Source of the DNA: Acidobacteriota bacterium
Lineage (GTDB): Bacteria > Acidobacteriota > Thermoanaerobaculia > Gp7-AA8
DNA length: 42,220 nucleotides
Assembly: GCA_019247495.1 (NCBI GenBank)
Contig: JAFAOU010000040.1
Location: 1-42,220 of the forward strand
Direction: 5' to 3'
In this document: one piece after another, positions 8,101 through 15,165 of the stretch
Numbering within the stretch: the stretch's first letter is position 1
Layout: the number at the start of each line of letters is the position of its first letter
Translations under genes and position numbers: made by a program
The notes under the pieces: generated by a model
What the model saw: only the letters and a program-made list of their open reading frames with translations
Database searches by the model: none
Told to the model about the DNA's origin: nothing

Positions 8101-8955
8101 ATCGGCGGCATCGTCTCGCAGATCAAGAAATCGAAGATCAAGAAGGGGCCGAACGAAGGGAAGCTGATGGCGAAGTTCATTCTCGACGATCAGCGCGGCT
8201 CCGTCGAAGTGGTGGTCTTCTCCGATCTCTATTCGAAATACGCCAAGTGGCTGGAGAACGGCATCGCCGTCCTGCTGACGGCCGCCGTGAAAGACACTGG
8301 CGGCATGCAGGCAGGCCGCAGTGCGGCGTTGCAATCCGCGGAACAGAACGCGCACCGCTCCGATGAGGACTACGCGCAGATCTCCGGCTACGACGTCAGC
8401 GAAGACGACGTCGATGACGATCGCGATCCGAAAGAGATCGAGGCAGAGAAGTATGGCGATCGCAGTACGAACCTTGGGTTGTTTGCGGGAGTGGGGAGTC
8501 GGGAGTCGGGGGTCGGAGATGAGGCAGTCGCGCTTGCAGATCCCGACGAAGATTTCGCCCCGACCTCCGACCCCCGACTCCCGACTCCCGACGATGAGTC
8601 ATTCGCCTCGCACGCCGCCTCATTCCACGAAGCGCCTATTACGCCGGAGTTGAACGCGCTGGAGATCGTCCCGCTGGACGGTATCCGCGACAAGAAGGTG
8701 AAAGAGATCGCGCTCGAAGTGCCATACCCGCGCATGACCGAAGAGACGGTGCGAAAGATTCGCGAGATCGTGGAGGAGCACCAGGGCGAAATACCGCTCA
8801 GCGTGACGATCGTTGAGTTGCCGCAGGTGCTGGCAGACAGCTCCAACCGCGGTGAAGTGCGGTTGAAGATCAACCAGCATTTCCGCGTGCAGCCGGGCGC
8901 GGCGCTCAGCGCAAAACTGCAGCAGGTACACGCCACCGCCAAATACGTTTTCTAG
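5113..8955 (+). CDS. dnaE: DNA polymerase III subunit alpha (DnaE)
   Basis: 1280 aa from the ATG at 5113, which begins MSFAHLHLHTEFSLLDG. The open frame extends back to 4924 but the added residues are not DnaE-like. The order is PHP domain (about 1-270), C-family polymerase core, and C-terminal OB fold and tail. Catalytic aspartates are D413 and D415 in PDIDIDF and D566 in KMDFLGLRTLT; the VGPGRGSGAGSLV loop precedes them. The PHP motifs look intact and Thermus-like (HLHTEFS, ITDHGN, GCEMY, NDSHY), unlike the degenerate E. coli domain, so a metal-dependent PHP proofreading exonuclease is possible. Around residues 1127-1160 a low-complexity insertion is encoded by an inverted-repeat element (B). 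No inteins. Confidence 0.97.
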   Translation: MSFAHLHLHTEFSLLDGASRPDELAKRVAKLGMPACAITDHGNMFGAVEFYNAMKKEKVKPIIGCEMYVAYGSRFDKAGVEDGQADAGANNHLIVLASNDEGYKNLVKLVSAGYTEGFYYKPRIDKELLREHREGLIVLSSCLKGEVSQSLAGGNLTKAKDAALQYKEILGADNFFLEIQDHGIPDQQKIVPMMARLGEETGLRLVATNDSHYLSKDDAFAHEVLLCIGTGKTLGDEKRMKFYSDDFYVKSPDEMRRIFSGYGEALDNTVKIAERCNVSLNVEGYHLPNFPVPEGKDLAGYFAEIARAGLERRLKAAAPLFAANKKKHEPQEYYDRLQTEIDIIKRMGFPGYFLVVWDFIKYAKDHGIPVGPGRGSGAGSLVAYSMGITDVDPLDYDLLFERFLNPERISMPDIDIDFCMNRRGEVIEYVRRKYGADKVAQIITFGTMAAKSVVRDVGRVLGLPYTLVDKVAKTIPTGPDVTLPAAAKESPALIEAMKNDHEVERIIEIGSRLEGLSRHAGMHAAGVVITPEPVTNYVPLYRTNRDEIVTQYDMRIVEKMGLLKMDFLGLRTLTVIDDAIKSAKAVEGISIDIENLPLDDPEVFRLFQEGRTKGVFQFESGGMVDVLRKSRPTQFEDLAALNALYRPGALDAGMVDVYVKVKTGAQKPRYLVPLMKELLEETHGVIVYQEQILQIAQRVAGYSLGHADLLRKAMGKKDAAVMAAERSKFVDGAIANGYDKKKANEIFDYIEPFARYGFNKSHSVAYALVAYQTAWLKVHYPRHFMAALMTSEMDRTDFVVKFINEASQMGIRILPPDINESNYAFTVVGPNIRFGLGAVKGVGESAIESILEARQKKGRYTSLLDFCEAVDLRACNKKVIEALIKSGSFDFLGSSRRALFDSLENTADSAQRAREEKERGQNSLFGMLSPSAAPVSSPARTLAAAEWPDDEKLRFEKETLGFYITGHPLNKYADDLKLFANATTDTLHQHVDDVVNIGGIVSQIKKSKIKKGPNEGKLMAKFILDDQRGSVEVVVFSDLYSKYAKWLENGIAVLLTAAVKDTGGMQAGRSAALQSAEQNAHRSDEDYAQISGYDVSEDDVDDDRDPKEIEAEKYGDRSTNLGLFAGVGSRESGVGDEAVALADPDEDFAPTSDPRLPTPDDESFASHAASFHEAPITPELNALEIVPLDGIRDKKVKEIALEVPYPRMTEETVRKIREIVEEHQGEIPLSVTIVELPQVLADSSNRGEVRLKINQHFRVQPGAALSAKLQQVHATAKYVF
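8491..8592. repeat. Inverted-repeat element B inside the dnaE coding sequence
   Basis: The left arm 8491-8518 and right arm 8565-8592 are 28 nt each and complementary at 27 of 28 positions, with a 46-bp spacer. Each arm consists of tandem GTCGGGA-type heptamers. It is read in the dnaE frame without a stop and encodes a stretch rich in G, S, R, D, P and E between the OB fold and the C-terminal domain. Its heptamer unit is the same type as that of element A at 2103-2196. Confidence 0.85.
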
Positions 8956-8961
8956 CCCCTC

Positions 8962-10776
8962 ATGCCCCCTCGGATTGTCCTTGCGCTTCTCGTCGCGCTG
9001 CTCGTGCCTTCACTCTCCTACGCCGGAAGTGCGTGCTGCGAATTCTGCCCCGACCAGTACCAGCAGGAAGGACAGTTCCCGTACTTCGAAGTGATCCGGA
9101 CGCGGCGGCTGATTCCTGACACCAGCGTCGTGACCGCCGAGGGATGGAAGCGGATTTTCGAGAGTTGCGCGCAGGCGGAACGGGTGAACATCACCGCCTC
9201 GACCAACGTCACCGTCGTCGCTCGGGCGTTTCTGCAGCTCACCGATCAGACCACGCCGGACATTGACATCGAATACCGCTGGCTGCTCGACGACGTTCCG
9301 GTCGGCGCGACGTTTCGTTCGCGAACCGGCGATCGTTTTCCGCACGCGGACGACATCAACATCGTGCTGCCGCATGTCGCAGCCGGACGCCATCGCGTTG
9401 CAATCGAAGCGCGCGTGATGGGCGAGGGACATGTCGATCTCCGGCTGCTCTTCATTACCGCGCAGGGATTTCCCGCGGCTCGTTTTCCGGCGGACTCGCG
9501 CATCGATACGCACAGCCGGACCATCGGCACCAACTGGAGTCTGGCCGGTCCGGTGCTCGATCTGAATTCGCCAGAGCCGGCTCGCGTCTACTTTCAGGGC
9601 TATATCGAAGGTTCTCCCGGCGACGCGTTCGACGTTCGTTTCGTGATCGACGACGCGCCTCAGTCGCCATTTCATGTCGTGATTCCGGCCGGCGGCGGCC
9701 TCCCGCTCTGGGATCACGCCGCCGATCCCATCGCGGCCGGCGCGCACACCGTCCGGCTGGAAGCGCGTGCAACGACACCCTCGGTGCTGCTGACGCTGGA
9801 GCAGGTCGAAGCGGCATCGGCTCCCGTGACGCTGCTGGACAAGACGCTTCCGTCGCTCGATGCGTCGAGCACCGGCTCGTTCGGTATCGAACATCAGCCA
9901 CTGAACTGCCTCATCGTCAGCGCAGGCGGCGACGGCGGCGGCACGGGCGGGTTGGGCGGGACGCCGGTCTGTGGCAAGTACGATCTGCTCATTGATGCGA
10001 CGCTGCCGGCCGCGTCACCGAGTCCGTTGGGAGCTTCCCCCGACGAGTACACCGTCTTCGGCGATGGCTATGTCGAGATCGACAATCGCAGCGGCACGAG
10101 CGGCATCGTCGCGTTGACGGTCGAAGCAATCTACGAAGATGGCAGAGCCGCAAATTGCAACGCGCTGATCGAGACGGCGGACGCTGCATGCCCGAGCGCA
10201 AATGCGTGCGCGACGGCCGACTTCACGCTCGTCGAATTCGCAGTGCCGCCGGGACGCTCGCAGAAGTTTTTCTACGTCGATCCGATCCATTGGGGATCCG
10301 CGGCGCCGAACCGCATTCGCGTCTGGGCGCGTTCCGGCAACTGCTTCGGCATACCCGCAGCCGACGTGGCGTACGGCCGCAGCCGGATCGGGATGCAGTT
10401 CGTGCCGGCCGGCGCAGGCGCCTGTTTTTCCGCGCGCGATTTCGGCCGCGCGGCAGCGCCGGCGCTGACAGCGTCGATCAACGGATCGAAGGTGCTCTTG
10501 GAGACGCACGTCGTGGCGCCGTCGTCGATCGGCTCGATGGAGATCCTTCGCGCGCAAGGCGAGGGATCGTTCTCATTGCTCGTGCGCTTGCCCGACACGA
10601 CTCAATCGTTTATCGACGTCACCGTTCGCAGCGGCGTGATGTATCGCTACCAGGTGCGCGCATTGGAGAATTCGGCGAATTCGCAGTTGCCGTACTTCTC
10701 GGTGTGCGGTACTCCGTCGCCCGAAGTCCGCATCACGGTCCCGCCGATTGCGGCGCGAAGGCGAGCTGTGCATTGA
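8962..10776 (+). CDS. Large secreted protein of unknown function
   Basis: 604 aa. A signal peptide (MPPRIVLALLVALLVPSLSYA) is followed by a Cys-rich mature start (G-S-A-C-C-E-F-C-P). The body is beta-rich: two similar modules of roughly 120 residues (about 60-170 and 185-290), each with D-V-R/D-I-E-type strands and an A-G-A/R-H-x-V-x-x-E-A-R motif. A glycine-rich linker follows near residue 325 (GGDGGGTGGLGG), then a Cys-containing region, and finally a fibronectin-III-like segment (about 500-595). I cannot name a family. It starts 6 bp after the dnaE stop, without a Shine-Dalgarno sequence, so it may depend on dnaE read-through. Confidence 0.8.
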   Translation: MPPRIVLALLVALLVPSLSYAGSACCEFCPDQYQQEGQFPYFEVIRTRRLIPDTSVVTAEGWKRIFESCAQAERVNITASTNVTVVARAFLQLTDQTTPDIDIEYRWLLDDVPVGATFRSRTGDRFPHADDINIVLPHVAAGRHRVAIEARVMGEGHVDLRLLFITAQGFPAARFPADSRIDTHSRTIGTNWSLAGPVLDLNSPEPARVYFQGYIEGSPGDAFDVRFVIDDAPQSPFHVVIPAGGGLPLWDHAADPIAAGAHTVRLEARATTPSVLLTLEQVEAASAPVTLLDKTLPSLDASSTGSFGIEHQPLNCLIVSAGGDGGGTGGLGGTPVCGKYDLLIDATLPAASPSPLGASPDEYTVFGDGYVEIDNRSGTSGIVALTVEAIYEDGRAANCNALIETADAACPSANACATADFTLVEFAVPPGRSQKFFYVDPIHWGSAAPNRIRVWARSGNCFGIPAADVAYGRSRIGMQFVPAGAGACFSARDFGRAAAPALTASINGSKVLLETHVVAPSSIGSMEILRAQGEGSFSLLVRLPDTTQSFIDVTVRSGVMYRYQVRALENSANSQLPYFSVCGTPSPEVRITVPPIAARRRAVH

Positions 10777-10816
10777 CGTCCATGCGATCCTTTTCGACAC
10801 GAGGAGGGTTCGTCCA

Positions 10817-11260
10817 ATGGCCGAGGCAACGCAGTCGTATGGCACGCATCGCCGCTATTTCCCGCTGTTCCACTTTTTCGCGATTCCGCTGCTGGTCGCG
10901 AACCTGATCATCCGAATCGTCTACGCATGGATGCATCGCGGCGCGCGGCTGGTGTGGTGGGAAATCGTCGTCGCGCTGGCACTGCTCGCGGTCGCGTTCG
11001 CATCGCGGATCATGGTGCTCACCGTTCAGGACCGCCTGATCAAACTCGAAGAGACGACGCGCCTGCAGCGTTGCCTGCCCGACGATTTGCGCGGACGGAT
11101 CGGCGAACTTTCCGGTGGACAGTTGGTCGCCCTCCGTTTCTGCGGCGACGAAGGAGAGCTGGCCGGTCTGACTCGTTCCGTTCTCGACGGAAAACTGAAA
11201 ACCCGCAACGAGATCAAGCAACAGATCAAGACCTGGCGGCCGGACAACCAGCGAGCGTAG
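10817..11260 (+). CDS. DUF6526-like small membrane protein
   Basis: 147 aa from the ATG at 10817, which has a GAGGAGG Shine-Dalgarno about 10 bp upstream; the frame extends back to 10748 but those codons precede the ribosome-binding site. It begins MAEATQSYGTHRRYFPLFHF and has two transmembrane helices (FHFFAIPLLVANLIIRIVY and WWEIVVALALLAVAFASRI), followed by a cytoplasmic helical domain with VQDRLIKLEETTRLQRCLP and a C-terminal NEIKQQIKTWRPDNQRA tail. This matches what I recall of DUF6526. Function unknown. Convergent with the outer-membrane gene at 11305. Confidence 0.8.
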   Translation: MAEATQSYGTHRRYFPLFHFFAIPLLVANLIIRIVYAWMHRGARLVWWEIVVALALLAVAFASRIMVLTVQDRLIKLEETTRLQRCLPDDLRGRIGELSGGQLVALRFCGDEGELAGLTRSVLDGKLKTRNEIKQQIKTWRPDNQRA

Positions 11261-11268
11261 CTGGTCTT

Positions 11269-11300
11269 CTCCGCTCCTCCGCGTCTCCGCGTGGACCCGT
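11269..11300. repeat. Solitary arm of a CTCCGCG-type element (F)
   Basis: A run of CTCCGC/CTCCGCG units ending in GTGGACCCGT sits between the convergent stops at 11260 and 11305. It closely matches the right arm of element E (31493-31511 and its GTGAACCCGT tail). No complementary arm is found nearby, so this looks like a half element. Confidence 0.55.
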
Positions 11301-11304
11301 CTCC

Positions 11305-12264
11305 TCAGAAGTTTCGCGCCACTGATAGCGACCACGTCGTCTTCTGGCGGAACGTCTGTTCGTCGAAGCCGTGCGACCAGAGCTGGTGATAGACGCCGGG
11401 CGAGATCGTGACGCCGCGCCACGGAAAAGAAACCTGCAATCGCGCGCCGCCGTCTTCGAATCCGCTGCCTTCGTCGACGACGCCGCTCCAGCGTCCGAGG
11501 GTTTGGTACTGACCGTCAAGGCTCGGCGTCATCGTGATGCCGCCGGCGCGGACGCTGCGTCCGAGCGACCAGGTGAAGGTCGTCGGCGCGCGATACCCCT
11601 CCCGGTTTTCATACACGCTCAACTTCCCCTCGGCGCGCGCGAAGAACTGGCTGTGACTCCACTTCGCGGCGATGCGCGGCTCGAATGTGCCGCTTCCGAA
11701 CTGGATGTGCTCGTGCGTTTTTCCTTCACGGCCGAGGACGATCGGATCGTCAACGATGTGACCGACGGGAAGTGTCGTTCCGAGACCGAACAGCCAGTTC
11801 TGACTCGGCGACCAGTCGATGCCGAGGGAGGGATCGGAGATACCGTTGAGAGTTTCGGTGCGATGGTGAATGTCGCCGTACGGCGGCACGAACGGTTCGC
11901 CGGTCAGCGTCGTGTAGCGAACGCGCATCGCTTTCACGTCGTATGGCATCCGAAAGGTGAGCTGCGCGCGATGACCGAGTCCGTAATCCGTCTGCAGTTC
12001 GAGGTGCGTGAGTCCGATCGAGACGACGTGCTTGTGCGGCGGAATGAAAGTCGTTGCGCATTCGGGCGCGACGTCGGGACACTCAGCCACGTGCGAGGTG
12101 AGGAACGTTCCTTCCGCCGCGGTGAGCGACACGCGCCAACGCTCGGCGCCGATGATGCTGGTCTGACCCGCTCCGCCGGAGAGGTTTGGATTCGCTCACG
12201 CGGGTCAGGCGGAGAGCGAGGATGCGAAGAGGACGATCGCGAGGAAGAGCAGGATTGGGCGCAT
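11305..12264 (-). CDS. Outer-membrane beta-barrel protein with two in-frame TGA codons (candidate UxxU selenoprotein or pseudogene)
   Basis: A stop-free frame from about 12195 to 11305 encodes a beta-barrel-like protein (alternating strands, final residues SLSVARNF ending in F, typical of porins). In the same frame further upstream is a complete signal peptide, MRPILLFLAIVLFASSLSA, starting at the ATG at 12262-12264. Only TGA-CCC-GCG-TGA (12207-12196) separates it from the mature sequence ANPNLSGGAGQTS. The two TGAs thus fall where a C-P-A-C motif would sit at the mature N-terminus, as I recall for related Gram-negative barrel proteins. Read as Sec the product is 319 aa. Read with standard stops, translation from an internal GTG (12132) gives 275 aa without a signal peptide. 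TGA is a normal stop elsewhere here. The HMA-thioredoxin gene lies 112 bp upstream on the same strand. Confidence 0.6.
12163..12208 (-). promoter_or_regulatory. SECIS-like hairpin spanning the double TGA
   Basis: On the minus-strand RNA, CUGACCCGC (12208-12200) pairs perfectly over 9 bp with GCGGGUCAG (12171-12163). The first UGA is in the 5' arm. The 28-nt interior contains the second UGA and a short apical stem CUCC/GGAG with a GGC loop. The apical GG lies 18 nt after the second UGA, close to the spacing in the E. coli fdhF SECIS. GC-rich DNA can form hairpins by chance, so this is suggestive only. Confidence 0.4.
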
Positions 12265-12270
12265 CCTCGA

Positions 12271-12368
12271 ATGTTGAATGTTCAATGTTGAATGTCGAAT
12301 GTTGAATGTCATCACGTGTCTTCGGTCCTTCATTCAACATTCAACATTGAGCATTCAACATTCAACAT
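12271..12368. repeat. Inverted-repeat element C (GTTGAAT heptamers)
   Basis: Two 38-nt arms (12271-12308 and 12331-12368) are complementary at 34 of 38 positions around a 22-bp spacer. Each arm is made of tandem GTTGAAT-type heptamers. It occupies nearly all of the gap between the HMA-thioredoxin stop (12377) and the outer-membrane gene start (12264), so it would form a strong hairpin in any joint transcript. It is strikingly AT-rich compared with the flanks. Confidence 0.9.
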
Positions 12369-12376
12369 TTTCTTTC

Positions 12377-13021
12377 TCACCGCCCCGCCTTCTCAATCGC
12401 CGCCAGCACTTCGTCCCACATGCCGCCAGTCACTGCGGTCACGAACTTGCCGCGCGCGTCGTACACGCGAATGTAGGGGAGCGCTTCGGCGCCGAGGTGG
12501 GTGGCTTGCGCAGCGGCGGCGTTGTTCCACTTGCCGATGTCAGCGCGGCGAACGGCGACGTTCGGATGCGCGGTAATGTAGCGCTCCAGCCGCGACTCGA
12601 GCACGTTACAGGGCCCACACCAGTCGGCGTAGTAATCGATGATGGTGATCTTTCCGGGCGCGACGACCTTCGCGATATCGAGCGCCGACTTGCCGTCGTA
12701 GCGGACGATGTCGAGCGTCTTGACGACGTCGGCGGGCAGCGGCTGGATGTCGGTGCGCTTCTCGCCGGGAAACGTCGCGTCGAAGCCGGCGTTCGAAAGC
12801 GCCTCGCGCAGTTTCGCTTTCTCGAATCCCGAGGGCACTTCCACCGTCGCCGTCTTCGCATTCACATCGACGGAGACGTTCGTGACTCCGGCGACCGAGG
12901 CCAGCGCCTTCTTCACCGGCGGCGCGCACGACGCGCAATCGATGCCGATGACGTTGAAGGTAAGTTTGTCGGCGAACGCGGGAGCAGCGACGAAGATGGC
13001 GAGGAGCAGGAGCCGTTTCAT
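12377..13021 (-). CDS. Secreted HMA-thioredoxin fusion protein
   Basis: 214 aa from the ATG at 13019-13021, chosen because it starts a signal peptide (MKRLLLLAIFVAAPAFA). Residues about 20-85 form a heavy-metal-associated domain with the metal-binding G-I-D-C-A-S-C motif (C29, C32). Residues about 105-210 form a thioredoxin fold with the W-C-G-P-C active site (C135, C138) and the cis-proline in A-L-P-Y-I (P182). It should be periplasmic and could couple metal binding, for example copper or mercury, to thiol redox chemistry. The domain order resembles MerP fused to a DsbD-gamma-like thioredoxin. The next gene on the strand is the double-TGA outer-membrane gene, probably an operon partner. Confidence 0.9.
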   Translation of the reverse strand: MKRLLLLAIFVAAPAFADKLTFNVIGIDCASCAPPVKKALASVAGVTNVSVDVNAKTATVEVPSGFEKAKLREALSNAGFDATFPGEKRTDIQPLPADVVKTLDIVRYDGKSALDIAKVVAPGKITIIDYYADWCGPCNVLESRLERYITAHPNVAVRRADIGKWNNAAAAQATHLGAEALPYIRVYDARGKFVTAVTGGMWDEVLAAIEKAGR

Positions 13022-13089
13022 GCGCGGTCTAACGCAGGTGGCGAGCGAAGCAATCCTCGTTTTCTTTTTCAATCGTCCCGAGCCTCACC

Positions 13090-13187
13090 AGCACAGACAA
13101 GAGTGTCTGTGCCACACGGACTTTCGTCAGTAGCGGCACCTGCGCGATCGGGCAGGACGGTGTGGCACAGACACTCCTGTCTGTGCT
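13090..13187. repeat. Inverted-repeat element G with self-palindromic arms
   Basis: Arms 13090-13117 and 13160-13187 (28 nt) are complementary at 27 of 28 positions, with a 42-bp spacer. Each arm is itself a near palindrome (CACAGACA-4 nt-TGTCTGTG), so DNA or RNA can fold either as two small hairpins or one large one, as in REP/BIME-type elements. It lies between the S9 peptidase stop (13224) and the HMA-thioredoxin start (13021). Confidence 0.9.
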
Positions 13188-13223
13188 TGGCAAGGTGCAG
13201 CGCCTGATGCAGGTAACGCGCGA

Positions 13224-15140
13224 CTAGTGCGTCTTCAGATGGCTGTCGAACCACCCGACCAGCCTCCTCGCGATGTCGCGCTGGTGTTCCTTCTTCGCGA
13301 TGCGGTGGCCTTCGTCGGGGTAGACGACGAGTTGCGTTTCGACGCCGAGGGTCTTGAGGGCGTGCCAGAACTCGAAGGATTGTGGAGCGGGGCATTCGCC
13401 GTCGCGTTCGCCGACGAGCATCAGCGTCGGAGTCTTGATGTTCTTCACGAACGTGATCGGTGCGCTGCGCGCGTAGACGGCGGGGTCGTCGTAAACGGAG
13501 GCGCCGAAGTAGGGGATCATCCAGGCGTCGATGTCGTTCTCGCCGTAGTAGCTCTGCCAATTGGCGATGCCGGCGCCGGCCACGGCGGCTTTGAAGCGCG
13601 TCGTCTGCGTCACGGTCCACATGGTCATATAGCCACCGTAGCTCCAGCCCCAGATGCCGAGGCGGGCGGTGTCGATCGGGTTGGACGCGGCGGCTGCGTC
13701 GATGCCGCTCATCACGTCGCGCAGATCGCCGTAGCCGAAATCTTTCACGTTGGCGCGCGTGAATGCCTCGCCCTGACCGTAGCTGCCGCGCGGGTTGGGA
13801 AAGAAAACGTAGTAGCCGCGGCGCGAGAGCAGCGCCGCGCGATTGTCGGGCCACTTGGCGAGCGACGCCGAGGCGGGCCCGCCGTGGATCCAGACGATGA
13901 GCGGGTACTTGCGCGCGGCGTCCATCTGCGCCGGCGCGAGCAGCCAGCCCTGCACGTCGAAGGCGTCGCTCTTCCAGCGGATCGAGCGCGCCTCGCCCCA
14001 GGTCGCACGCACCGATGCGTTCGTCGTGGAGACCCGCTTCCAGTCGCCGATGCGGCCGGCCCAGACGTCCGGCGCACTTTTGAAACTGCTGCGGATGACG
14101 GCGGAGGTGACGCCGTCGTTCGCGAGCGATGCGCCGATGACGTCGTGGCTGGTCACGAGCTCTTCGCCGCGCCAGAGCGTTTCCATCGAACTGGAGTTAG
14201 TGTCGATGCGAACGATGGCGGACTCGCCGGCAACGTCCTCGCCGAATGTGATGCGGTCCGACGCCGTCCATGCGAACGACGTCACGGACGCTTTGAGATC
14301 GGGAGTGATGTTGCGCGCGGCACCGCCGGCGGCCGGGATGACGAAGAGATCGCCGCCGGTGGAGCCTTCATCGCTCATCAATCCTTCGATGAAGGCGATC
14401 GATTTTCCGTCGGGCGACCAGCGCGGCTCGGCGAGTTGCAACTGTGGCGTGTAGATCGGCCGCGTTGTTGATGATGAGACATCCACGACATGCAGCTTCG
14501 CAATCCAATAGTTGTTGTCGCCCGATCCCGGCGCAGCCTCGGCCACCATCTGTTTGCCGTCAGGCGACCAGCCGAAGTGGTAGACGTACATGTCCGCCGG
14601 CGTGACGATGCGAAGCTTCTTCGTTGCGAGGTCGACGATGGCCACGCGCTGTTCGTCGATGTGCTCCTCGATCGCACCGACCGCGCGCGACATGGCCACG
14701 AGCGGCCCTGCGGCGCGGGCAGCGTTTTCGATGAAGAGGAACGCGATCGACTTGCCGTCCGGCGACCACTGCGGCTCGGCCAGATAGCCGCGCACGTTCG
14801 TCACACGCACCGGCGAGCCGCCGACGTGCGTCACGAAAATCTGGCGCTGATCCTTGCCGCCGTCGCCGACGGTTGCCAGCGATTGCGAGTCGGGCGACCA
14901 TGCGAGGTAGTGATCGTCGCCATCGCCGGGAAGGAGATGGACGTCCATGCCCGCGGTCGTCGCGGTCGTGACACCGATCCCCTGCACCGACCACGCGACG
15001 TGCTTGCCATCCGGTGATATGGCGACGGCGTTGAAGGTTCGAACGCGGTCGAGATCGTCGAGCAGCGCATCATCGCGCTGCTGCTGTGCGTGTACGAACG
15101 ATGCGGCGAGAAAGAGGACGGCGAAAGCGATGCGGCGCAT
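13224..15140 (-). CDS. Secreted S9 family (prolyl oligopeptidase-like) serine peptidase
   Basis: 638 aa from the ATG at 15138-15140, which begins a signal peptide (MRRIAFAVLFLAASFVHA). Residues about 35-370 carry repeated W-S-P-D-G-K-x-(I/M) units of a TolB/beta-propeller domain. The C-terminal alpha/beta-hydrolase domain has the S9 triad: S500 in GWSYGGYM, D580 in GERDGECP and H612 in DEGHRI. This fits DPP-IV or acylaminoacyl-peptidase-like (S9B/S9C) enzymes that cleave peptides in the periplasm. It begins 25 bp after the stop of the GGDEF-EAL gene. A TATCCT hexamer 8 bp before the ATG may give an independent leaderless transcript. Confidence 0.93.
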   Translation of the reverse strand: MRRIAFAVLFLAASFVHAQQQRDDALLDDLDRVRTFNAVAISPDGKHVAWSVQGIGVTTATTAGMDVHLLPGDGDDHYLAWSPDSQSLATVGDGGKDQRQIFVTHVGGSPVRVTNVRGYLAEPQWSPDGKSIAFLFIENAARAAGPLVAMSRAVGAIEEHIDEQRVAIVDLATKKLRIVTPADMYVYHFGWSPDGKQMVAEAAPGSGDNNYWIAKLHVVDVSSSTTRPIYTPQLQLAEPRWSPDGKSIAFIEGLMSDEGSTGGDLFVIPAAGGAARNITPDLKASVTSFAWTASDRITFGEDVAGESAIVRIDTNSSSMETLWRGEELVTSHDVIGASLANDGVTSAVIRSSFKSAPDVWAGRIGDWKRVSTTNASVRATWGEARSIRWKSDAFDVQGWLLAPAQMDAARKYPLIVWIHGGPASASLAKWPDNRAALLSRRGYYVFFPNPRGSYGQGEAFTRANVKDFGYGDLRDVMSGIDAAAASNPIDTARLGIWGWSYGGYMTMWTVTQTTRFKAAVAGAGIANWQSYYGENDIDAWMIPYFGASVYDDPAVYARSAPITFVKNIKTPTLMLVGERDGECPAPQSFEFWHALKTLGVETQLVVYPDEGHRIAKKEHQRDIARRLVGWFDSHLKTH

Positions 15141-15148
15141 GGCCGCGA

Positions 15149-15154
15149 AGGATA
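15149..15154 (-). promoter_or_regulatory. Candidate -10 box (TATCCT) of the S9 peptidase gene
   Basis: TATCCT on the minus strand lies 8 bp before the ATG, within the 25-bp gap after the GGDEF-EAL stop. There is no Shine-Dalgarno sequence, in line with other suspected leaderless genes of the window. Confidence 0.3.
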
Positions 15155-15165
15155 GCGCGGGACCG

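Noticed and set aside
12083..12340. 85-codon minus-strand frame through element C and the barrel signal region
   Set aside because: Translates the heptamer repeat and is out of frame with the signal peptide and mature barrel protein.
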